Origin: an uncultured Clostridia bacterium
GTDB lineage: Bacteria; Bacillota; Clostridia; Lachnospirales; Lachnospiraceae
Direction: 5' to 3'
Assembly: GCA_946405675.1 (NCBI GenBank)
Contig: CAMJIC010000034.1
Coordinates: 1 to 15,710 of the forward strand
DNA length: 15,710 nucleotides
The position numbers were made by a program, and so were the translations under genes. Positions 1 to 6,134 of the stretch are shown here, piece after piece (the first letter of the stretch is position 1; every line of letters begins with the position of its first letter). Under the pieces are notes generated by a model that was not told the origin of the DNA, searched no databases, and worked only from the letters and a program-made list of their open reading frames with translations.

Positions 1-1123
1 CCATGAAAATGTCATGGGGTTCTGCAACAATATCTTCAACGCGGAGGGCGGCACCCACCTGACCGGATTCAAGACCGCCTTTACGTCGGTCATGAATAAT
101 TACGCCCGGGAACTGGGGATTCTCAAGGACAAGGATCCCAATTTCACCGGTGCCGATATCCGTAACGGAATGACAGCCGTCATTTCGATCCGCCACCCCC
201 AGCCTTCCTTCGAGGGCCAGACCAAGACCAAGCTGGATAACCAGGATGCCTCCAAGGCAGTCGCGAAGGTCACTTCCGATGAGATCACGCTGTTTTTTGA
301 TAAAAACCTGGCCACGCTCAAGGATGTGCTCGGATGTGCCGAGAAGGCCGCAAAGATCCGCAAGTCTGAGGAAAAGGCGAAAACAAACCTTCTGACGAAG
401 CAAAAGTATTCCTTCGATTCCAACGGGAAGCTGGCGAACTGCGAGAGCAGGGATCCGAAAAAATGCGAGATCTTTATCGTTGAGGGAGATTCCGCCGGCG
501 GCTCCGCCAAGACGGCACGGGACCGCAGCTTCCAGGCGATTCTCCCGATCCGGGGAAAGATCCTGAATGTCGAGAAAGCCTCCATCGATAAGATCCTGGC
601 CAACGCAGAAATCAAGACCATGATCAACTCCTTCGGGTGCGGTTTCTCGGAGGGTTACGGGTTTGACTTTGACATCAGCAGGCTGCGCTATGACAAGATC
701 ATCATCATGGCGGATGCAGACGTGGACGGAGCCCATATCTGTACACTCCTGCTGACGCTGTTTTACCGTTTCATGCCGGACCTGATCTATGAAGGCCATG
801 TCTATATTGCCATGCCGCCGCTGTATAAGGCGATTCCGTCCAAAGGGGAGGAAGAGTACCTGTATGACGATGAGGCACTGGCAAGGTACAGGAAAAAGCA
901 CCAGGGGCCGTTTACCCTGCAGCGGTACAAAGGACTTGGAGAAATGGATCCGGACCAGCTCTGGGAGACGACGCTGAATCCGGAAACCCGCACCATGCGG
1001 AAGGTGGAGATTGAAGACGGGCGCACGGCAAGTGATATCACGGCTCTTCTGATGGGATCGGATGTGCCGCCGCGCAAGGATTTCATCTATGAGCACGCAA
1101 AGGACGCAGCTTTGGATGTGTAA
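1..1123 (+). CDS. parE: Type IIA DNA topoisomerase subunit B (ParE/GyrB family), 5' end outside the window
   Basis: This is the ATPase/TOPRIM subunit of a type IIA topoisomerase, which passes one DNA duplex through another using ATP. The reading frame is open from base 2 through the window edge, so the gene is partial; most of the GHKL ATPase domain (roughly 270-300 residues) is missing. Visible landmarks are EGGTHLTGF, the QTK loop of the transducer domain (218-226), the TOPRIM motif EGDSAGG with its catalytic Glu at 482-484, PIRGKILN, and the metal-binding DADVD at 713-727. The C-terminus reads VPPRKDFIYEHAKDAALDV, where GyrB proteins usually have a VEPRR-FIEENA-type ending; together with the partner's features this makes me favour ParE over GyrB, but the two are hard to separate from a fragment. 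The stop codon overlaps the likely ribosome binding site of the next gene, so the two subunits are co-transcribed. Confidence 0.93.
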   Translation, partial: HENVMGFCNNIFNAEGGTHLTGFKTAFTSVMNNYARELGILKDKDPNFTGADIRNGMTAVISIRHPQPSFEGQTKTKLDNQDASKAVAKVTSDEITLFFDKNLATLKDVLGCAEKAAKIRKSEEKAKTNLLTKQKYSFDSNGKLANCESRDPKKCEIFIVEGDSAGGSAKTARDRSFQAILPIRGKILNVEKASIDKILANAEIKTMINSFGCGFSEGYGFDFDISRLRYDKIIIMADADVDGAHICTLLLTLFYRFMPDLIYEGHVYIAMPPLYKAIPSKGEEEYLYDDEALARYRKKHQGPFTLQRYKGLGEMDPDQLWETTLNPETRTMRKVEIEDGRTASDITALLMGSDVPPRKDFIYEHAKDAALDV

Positions 1124-1138
1124 AGGACAGAATAGAAA

Positions 1139-3379
1139 ATGGCGAATGAACTAATCCAGACAGAATTTGCTGAAATCATGCAGAAGTCCTACATTGACTA
1201 CGCAATGAGCGTGATCGTGGCGAGGGCGCTGCCTGATGTAAGGGACGGGCTGAAGCCGGTTCAGCGCAGAACCTTATACGACATGTATGAGCTGGGCATC
1301 CGCTGGGACAAGCCCTACCGGAAGAGTGCCAGGATTGTCGGTGATACCATGGGTAAATATCACCCCCATGGCGACAGCTCCATTTATGGGGCGCTGGTCG
1401 TTCTGGCACAGGATTTCAAAATGGGGCAGCCCCTGGTGGACGGACATGGGAATTTCGGATCGATCGAAGGGGACGGGGCCGCTGCCATGCGGTATACCGA
1501 AGCAAGACTGCAGAAGCTGACACAGGAGGCATTTCTCAGTGACCTTGACAAGGGCGTCGTAGAGTTTGTCCCCAATTTTGACGAGACCGAAAAGGAACCC
1601 TCCGTCCTCCCTGCGAGGATTCCCAATCTTCTGGTCAATGGATCCGAGGGCATTGCGGTGGGAATGGCGACATCCATCCCTCCTCATAACCTGGGGGAGG
1701 TCATCGATGCCACGATCGCCCTGATCCGGGATCATTCGCTGACGAATGAAGACCTGATGCAATATATCAAAGGGCCGGATTTTCCCACCGGCGGGATCGT
1801 GGTGAATGAGAAGGAGCTTGCCCATATCTATGCCACGGGCACCGGAAAGATCCGCATCCGCGGAAAGGTGGAGGTGGAAAAGGTTCCGCGTTCCGACAAA
1901 AAGAGGATCGTGATCACTCAGATTCCATATACCATGATCGGGGCAGGGATCGGGAAATTCCTGAATGACGTGGCAGCCCTTGCCGACAGCCGCATCGGAA
2001 GCGATATATCGGATATCTCCAACCAGTCCTCCAAAGAGGGGATCCGGATTGTCCTGGAGCTTCGCAAGGGAGCGGATGAGGAGTACATCAAAAAACTGCT
2101 TTATAAAAAGACCCGCCTGGAGGATACCTTCGGGGTCAATATGCTGGCAGTATCGGACGGAAGGCCGGAAACTCTTTCCCTCCATGACATCCTGGAGGCG
2201 CACATTGATTTCCAGTTTGAGATCGCGACAAAGAAATACCGCAGCATGCTGGATCGTGAGCTTGAGAAAAAGGAGATCCAGGAGGGCCTGATCCGTGCCG
2301 TCGATGTGATCGACCTGATCATTGAGATCCTGCGCGGATCCAAGGACAGGGCGATGGCAAAGGACTGCCTTGTCACAGGCAATACGGAAGGGATCCGGTT
2401 CAAGACGAAGAAGTCGAAGACGGAAGCATCCAGGCTGCGTTTCACCCAGGCCCAGGCAACGGCGATCCTGGAGATGCGCCTGTATAAGCTGATCGGCCTG
2501 GAGATCGATGCCCTGACGGCGGAATATGAGGATACGCTGAAGAAGATTGATACCTATACGGATATCCTGAACAATTACAGCTCCATGGCAAATGTGATCA
2601 TCCTGCAGCTGGAAGAATACCGGGACAGCTACGCCAGGGAGCGCCGGACAAGGATCTGTGATGAGGATGAGGTCGTCCTGGAGGTCAAGAAGGCCGAGGC
2701 ATATCCCTGTGTCCTTCTGGTCGACCGGTTCGGCTATGCGCGCACAGTGGATGAGGCTGTCTATGAGAAGAATAAAGAGGCAGCGGATGAAGAGAACAGG
2801 ATTATCATCCATTGCATGAGTGATTCCCGGCTTTGTGTCTTTACGGATACCGGGAAGGTGCATGTCCTGAAGGTGGAGAAGGTTCCCCACGGGAAGTTCA
2901 GAGACAAGGGAACACCGATTGACAACCTGTGCAATTATGATTCCGCGTCAGAGACCTTCCTTGCAATCCGGGATCTGGAAGTGGTAAAAAACCAAAAGCT
3001 GATCTTTGTCACAAAGAACGGATATATCAAGATGGTGGAGGGAACCGAATTTGATGTGTCCAAGCTTACGGTGGCCGGGACAAAGCTGGAGGAAAATGAC
3101 CGTCTTTTGTGCGTGCATGAGGCGCATTTCCAGGCCGGATGCGTCCTGGTGACGAAAAACAGCATGGTGCTTCGGATCCAGGAGGATGAGATACCGCTGC
3201 AGAAGAAAAACGCGCGGGGCGTGATCGGGATCAGGCTTGCGGACGGCGATGAAGTCAGCCAGGTCTTCTTCCTTGAGGATGGCGCTCAGACGGAGGCCGA
3301 GATCAACGGACGCAATGTTTCCCTGAACCGGCTGAAGGTGGCTGCGCGCGGAGGGAAAGGAAGCAAGATCCGCAAATAA
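1139..3379 (+). CDS. parC: Type IIA DNA topoisomerase subunit A (ParC/GyrA family)
   Basis: This is the DNA breakage-reunion subunit, 746 residues, partner of the B subunit just upstream. The ATG at 1139 follows AAAGGA at 1122-1127. The winged-helix region has YAMSVIVARALPDVRDGLKPVQRR (18-44, shown in part as conserved family sequence), the quinolone region HPHGDSS at 75-81 and the catalytic tyrosine Tyr119 in MRYTEAR. IPPHNLGEV lies in the tower region, and a coiled-coil-like stretch follows at about 370-480. The rest is a beta-pinwheel C-terminal domain. A canonical GyrA box (QRRGGKG type) is not seen between the core and the first blades, which argues for a topoisomerase IV-like rather than a supercoiling enzyme; however, a partial AARGGKG match sits at the extreme C-terminus (735-741). 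The residue matching E. coli GyrA Asp87 is Gly84. Family assignment is certain; ParC versus GyrA is provisional. Confidence 0.95.
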   Translation: MANELIQTEFAEIMQKSYIDYAMSVIVARALPDVRDGLKPVQRRTLYDMYELGIRWDKPYRKSARIVGDTMGKYHPHGDSSIYGALVVLAQDFKMGQPLVDGHGNFGSIEGDGAAAMRYTEARLQKLTQEAFLSDLDKGVVEFVPNFDETEKEPSVLPARIPNLLVNGSEGIAVGMATSIPPHNLGEVIDATIALIRDHSLTNEDLMQYIKGPDFPTGGIVVNEKELAHIYATGTGKIRIRGKVEVEKVPRSDKKRIVITQIPYTMIGAGIGKFLNDVAALADSRIGSDISDISNQSSKEGIRIVLELRKGADEEYIKKLLYKKTRLEDTFGVNMLAVSDGRPETLSLHDILEAHIDFQFEIATKKYRSMLDRELEKKEIQEGLIRAVDVIDLIIEILRGSKDRAMAKDCLVTGNTEGIRFKTKKSKTEASRLRFTQAQATAILEMRLYKLIGLEIDALTAEYEDTLKKIDTYTDILNNYSSMANVIILQLEEYRDSYARERRTRICDEDEVVLEVKKAEAYPCVLLVDRFGYARTVDEAVYEKNKEAADEENRIIIHCMSDSRLCVFTDTGKVHVLKVEKVPHGKFRDKGTPIDNLCNYDSASETFLAIRDLEVVKNQKLIFVTKNGYIKMVEGTEFDVSKLTVAGTKLEENDRLLCVHEAHFQAGCVLVTKNSMVLRIQEDEIPLQKKNARGVIGIRLADGDEVSQVFFLEDGAQTEAEINGRNVSLNRLKVAARGGKGSKIRK

Positions 3380-3382
3380 CGC

Positions 3383-3409
3383 TTGCATTCTATGCGTTAT
3401 GGTGATAAT
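3383..3409 (+). promoter_or_regulatory. Possible promoter for the rimP-nusA operon
   Basis: In the gap after the topoisomerase A gene, TTGCAT (3383-3388) precedes GATAAT (3404-3409) by 15 bases; an alternative -10, TAATAT at 3406-3411, gives a 17-base spacer. The -10 is good but the -35 is weak. Starting here, the transcript would contain the perfect hairpin at 3433-3466 in its leader. The placement at an operon border is sensible, but the assignment is an inference. Confidence 0.35.
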
Positions 3410-3432
3410 ATGCCATCGTAGATAGTACAGTT

Positions 3433-3466
3433 GACAGAAGAACGGGCGTTCGCCCGTTCTTCTGTC
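3433..3466 (+). other. Perfect 16-base inverted repeat (stem-loop) between parC and rimP
   Basis: GACAGAAGAACGGGCG (3433-3448) and its exact complement (3451-3466) flank a TT centre, so RNA would form a stem of about 15 base pairs closed by a GUUC tetraloop. There is no T-tract afterwards (the next bases are GTGTATGG), so it is not a standard intrinsic terminator of parC. It ends 8-10 bases before the rimP ribosome binding site AGGGGG, so it could act as a leader element, an mRNA stabiliser or an RNase III site. Confidence 0.75.
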
Positions 3467-3485
3467 GTGTATGGCAGGGGGTTTT

Positions 3486-3950
3486 ATGAATCGCAGCGAA
3501 TACGAAGAAAGAACGCAGAAGCTGCTTGTCCCTATTTTGCAGCAGCATGGCTTTGAACTGGTTGACGTGGAATTCGTCAAGGAGGGCAGCAGCTTTTATC
3601 TGAGATCCTACATCGATAAGCCCGGCGGGATTAATGTCGATGACTGTGAAACCGTCAGCCGCGCCCTGGAAGCAAAGCTGGATGAGGAGGATTTCATTTC
3701 CGAAGCCTATGTACTGGAGGTCTCATCCCCGGGGCTGGGGCGGCCTCTGAAGAAGGAGAAGGATTTCATCCGGAATGAAGGAAAAGAGATTGAGCTGAGG
3801 CTGTATCAAAGCTTTGAACATGAGAAGGAATTCAGAGGAATCCTGAAAAGCTGGACGAAGGACAACGTGTCGATCGAGACGGAAGAAGGACGCGTGCTTA
3901 CGTTTGAGAAGAAAGACCTGGCCTTGGTCAGGGAAGCATTTGACTGGTAA
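3486..3950 (+). CDS. rimP: Ribosome maturation factor RimP
   Basis: RimP helps assemble the 30S subunit and acts early on the 3' domain side of 16S rRNA. The 154-residue product shows the family signature: an N-terminal alpha/beta domain with GFELVDVEFVKEG and YIDKPGGINVDDCETVSR, the conserved VSSPGLGRPL segment at about residues 83-92, and a C-terminal SH3-like barrel. I prefer the ATG at 3486 over the in-frame ATG at 3471, because AGGGGG at about 3475-3480 is spaced correctly for 3486 and MNRSEYEERTQKLL is the natural family N-terminus; the upstream start would add five residues. It is the first gene of the nusA operon, and rimP followed by nusA is the near-universal bacterial order. Length is normal for the family. 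Confidence 0.96.
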   Translation: MNRSEYEERTQKLLVPILQQHGFELVDVEFVKEGSSFYLRSYIDKPGGINVDDCETVSRALEAKLDEEDFISEAYVLEVSSPGLGRPLKKEKDFIRNEGKEIELRLYQSFEHEKEFRGILKSWTKDNVSIETEEGRVLTFEKKDLALVREAFDW

Positions 3951-4030
3951 TCATACGATGTGATTGATTTTTGAACTGTGCAATCGGATGAAAAGACAAG
4001 CAAGATGGGAAAGTTATTTTGCTTAAAATC

Positions 4031-4050
4031 CTGACCGTGCATGACGGCAG
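4031..4050 (+). other. Small hairpin just upstream of the nusA ribosome binding site
   Basis: CTG-a-CCGT / GCATG loop / ACGG-CAG forms a seven-pair stem with one bulged base, ending about 10 bases before the GGAGG that precedes nusA. The rest of the 129-base rimP-nusA gap shows no convincing promoter, terminator or small gene. A role in nusA translation is speculation. Confidence 0.35.
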
Positions 4051-4079
4051 GATGATCGCAGGAGGAAAAGGAAAAGAAA

Positions 4080-5498
4080 ATGAACGATGAACTGTTTGAC
4101 GCTCTCATCATCCTTGAGAAAGAGAAGAATATCAAAAGCGAGGTGCTTCTGGACGCGATCGCAAAATCACTGGAGCAGGCCTGCAGGAATAACTTCAACC
4201 GCCCGGATCTGACGAATATCGTTGTATCTCTTGATCAGGAAAAAAAGTCCTTTGGCATTTTTCTGGCAAAGGAAGTGGTTGAGAATGTCGAGGACAGCAT
4301 GACACAGATCAGCCTTGGGGAAGCGAAGATGATCGACAGCTCCTATGAGCTTGGCGATACAGTGAATGTTGACATTAATTCCAGGGCGTTTGGGCGCATC
4401 GCAGTGCAGAACGCGAAGAATGTAATCCTGCAGCAGATCCGGGAAGCGGAACGCAAAAGCCTGTTCAAGGATTATTATGATAAGGAAAATAAAGTGGTCA
4501 CCGGTGTCGTACAGCGGTTTATCGGGAGGAATGTGGCGATCAATCTTGGCAGGGTGGATGGCATCCTGAACGAGAGTGAGATGATCCGGGGAGAGAATTA
4601 CTATCCGAACCAGCGGATCAAGGTATATGTCCTCCATGTTGACAATACGCCGAAGGGACCGAGGATCCTTGTTTCCCGCAAGCACCCGAATCTTGTCAGA
4701 TGCCTGTTTGAGCAGGAGGTCACGGAAGTGGCTGACGGCACCGTGGATATCATGGCGATCGCCCGTGAGGCAGGTTCCCGCTCCAAGATGGCTGTTTATT
4801 CCAGATCAGAGAGCGTGGACGCGGTAGGCGCGTGCGTCGGGCAGAACGGAAACCGTGTGGCCATGGTTGTAGATGAGCTGAACGGTGAAAAGATCGACAT
4901 TGTTGAGTGGAATGAGAATCCTGCGTATTTTATCGAAAATGCGCTCAGCCCCGCCAAGGTCGTCACCGTGCTGGTAGATGAAGAGGACAGGGAAGCAAAG
5001 GTTGTCGTTCCGGACTATCAGCTGTCGCTTGCGATCGGCCGTGAGGGCCAGAATGCCCGGCTGACCGCGCGGCTGACCGGCTTTAAGATCGACATCAAGT
5101 CTGAGACCCAGGCGATCGAATCAGGAGAACTGGATGCGTTCCAGGAAGAGTATTACAGCCAGGGTTATGATGAGGACGGGAACTCCTACGAAGACGGCTA
5201 CTATGAGGACGAGGAAGGCTACGCGCCGGAGGACGCATATTACGGGGAGGATGGTTATGTGCAGGCATCTTCCTATGAGCAGGGCACCTCTTACACGGAA
5301 GGGGCTCCTTATCCGGAAGGGGCTTCGGATACAGAAGGGAACGGATATCCGCAGGATGGCACTGACAGGGAAGGCACCGCTCACGCGGAAGGCGGCACGG
5401 CTGCGGAAGGCACCGCTCACGCGGAAGGCGGCACGGCTGCGGAAGGCACCGTTCATGCGGATGGCGGCGCTGGTGTTGATGATACGAAAAAGGAATGA
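4080..5498 (+). CDS. nusA: Transcription termination/antitermination factor NusA with an unusual acidic repeat tail
   Basis: NusA binds RNA polymerase near the RNA exit channel and controls pausing, intrinsic termination and antitermination. The order is standard: N-terminal polymerase-binding domain (1 to about 130, starting MNDELFDALIILEKEKNI), S1 domain from about 138 (KVVTGVVQRFIGRNVAINLG), KH1 with GACVGQNGNRV from residue 250, and KH2 with AIGREGQNARLTARLTG from residue 318. Gram-positive NusA normally ends soon after KH2. Here about 126 more residues follow (347-472), first rich in Tyr, Glu, Asp and Gly, then in Glu, Gly, Thr and Ala, with a repeated GTAHAEGGTAAE unit encoded by a 36-base tandem repeat. 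The ATG at 4080 follows AGGAGGA at 4060-4066, a rather long 13-base spacing, but the conserved N-terminus fixes this start. The tail seems genuine because the frame stays open and the next gene follows in normal order. Confidence 0.97.
   Translation: MNDELFDALIILEKEKNIKSEVLLDAIAKSLEQACRNNFNRPDLTNIVVSLDQEKKSFGIFLAKEVVENVEDSMTQISLGEAKMIDSSYELGDTVNVDINSRAFGRIAVQNAKNVILQQIREAERKSLFKDYYDKENKVVTGVVQRFIGRNVAINLGRVDGILNESEMIRGENYYPNQRIKVYVLHVDNTPKGPRILVSRKHPNLVRCLFEQEVTEVADGTVDIMAIAREAGSRSKMAVYSRSESVDAVGACVGQNGNRVAMVVDELNGEKIDIVEWNENPAYFIENALSPAKVVTVLVDEEDREAKVVVPDYQLSLAIGREGQNARLTARLTGFKIDIKSETQAIESGELDAFQEEYYSQGYDEDGNSYEDGYYEDEEGYAPEDAYYGEDGYVQASSYEQGTSYTEGAPYPEGASDTEGNGYPQDGTDREGTAHAEGGTAAEGTAHAEGGTAAEGTVHADGGAGVDDTKKE
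5373..5468 (+). repeat. 36-base tandem repeat inside the nusA 3' end
   Basis: Two identical 36-base copies (5373-5408 and 5409-5444) are followed by a diverged partial third copy (5445-5468). Each unit begins GGCACCGCTCACGCGGAAGG and encodes GTAHAEGGTAAE. The unit is a multiple of three, so changes in copy number would keep the NusA frame. Confidence 0.9.
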
Positions 5499-5537
5499 AC
5501 CGGACGTTGGTGAGTGCTGCCAAAGGGGCAAAGGAAG

Positions 5538-5813
5538 ATGGGAGATGCTGCTTCCCGCGGCCTGCGCAGATGCGCCGGCTGCGGCATGTTAAAGGATAAG
5601 CGTGATCTGATCAGGGTCATCCGTACAAAGGAAGGAGAGATCCTGGTGGATGAGACGCAGAAAAAGAACGGCAGAGGAAGCTATCTCTGCAGGTCGGCAG
5701 ACTGCCTGGAGGCAGCGGTGAAGCGCCGCGCTTTTCAGCGGGAACTGAGATGTTCCAAAGACCCTGATATCTATGGGCAGGTTCGCCGGATCATAGAGGC
5801 TGGAAATGAATGA
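5538..5813 (+). CDS. rnpM: RnpM (YlxR, DUF448), RNase P modulator
   Basis: This is a small RNA-binding protein of the YlxR family; the Bacillus subtilis member was reported to bind the RNase P RNA and modulate RNase P. The 91-residue form begins MGDAASRGLRRCAGC. Visible signatures are RRCAGCGMLKDKRDLIRV with a CxxC pair, GEILVDETQKKNGRGSYLC, and a second cysteine pair in LCRSADCLEAA. I prefer the ATG at 5538, with AAGGGG at about 5523-5527 as ribosome binding site, over the in-frame GTG at 5514, which has no such site and would add eight residues. It lies between nusA and ylxQ, its usual place in Bacillota, and overlaps ylxQ by 8 bases, suggesting translational coupling. Confidence 0.93.
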   Translation: MGDAASRGLRRCAGCGMLKDKRDLIRVIRTKEGEILVDETQKKNGRGSYLCRSADCLEAAVKRRAFQRELRCSKDPDIYGQVRRIIEAGNE

Positions 5814-6129
5814 TCTGAAAAAGGTGTTACATCTTCTTGGGCTTTCGCAGCGGTCCGGGAAGCTTGCGTCAGGGGAATTCATGGTGGAAAAGGCTGTGAA
5901 GGAAGGCCGTGCGCGCCTTGTGATCCTTGCTGCGGATGCGTCAGACAATACAAAAAAGAAGTTTTACAATATGGGTACGTTTTATCAGGTGCCTGTGCTG
6001 GAGCTTTCCGCTAAGGATGAGCTGGGGCACTGCATCGGCCGGGCGGAGCGTTCAAGCCTGGCGCTTCTGGATGATGGCTTTGCCAAAGCGGTCAGAAAAG
6101 AGCTTGAGTCGTACAGTATGCGGAGGTAG
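5806..6129 (+). CDS. ylxQ: L7Ae/L30e-family K-turn RNA-binding protein YlxQ
   Basis: The 107-residue protein belongs to the L7Ae/L30e/S12e/Gadd45 fold, whose members bind kink-turn RNA; Bacillus YlxQ is an L7Ae paralogue of uncertain cellular role. Family features include an N-terminal LLGLSQRSGKLASGE segment, VEKAVKEGRARLVILAADAS (the RNA-binding core), and hydrophobic strands around VPVLEL. The start at 5806 overlaps the end of rnpM by 8 bases. The stop codon lies within the infB ribosome binding site region (GGAGGT at 6122-6127), so ylxQ and infB translation are probably coupled. A direct ribosomal role is possible but not shown by the sequence. Confidence 0.93.
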   Translation: MNDLKKVLHLLGLSQRSGKLASGEFMVEKAVKEGRARLVILAADASDNTKKKFYNMGTFYQVPVLELSAKDELGHCIGRAERSSLALLDDGFAKAVRKELESYSMRR

Positions 6130-6134
6130 TTGAT

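Noticed and set aside
1274..2890. 538-codon open frame on the minus strand
   Set aside because: It lies wholly opposite the topoisomerase A gene, has no ribosome binding site context or family motifs, and its length reflects the codon bias of the true gene.
2948..3580. 210-codon minus-strand frame spanning the parC-rimP gap
   Set aside because: It overlaps two conserved genes and the perfect hairpin; no recognisable protein features.
5095..5592. Alternative-frame proteins across the nusA repeats, on both strands
   Set aside because: They arise from translating the 36-base repeat in other frames. NusA continuity and rnpM placement explain the region.
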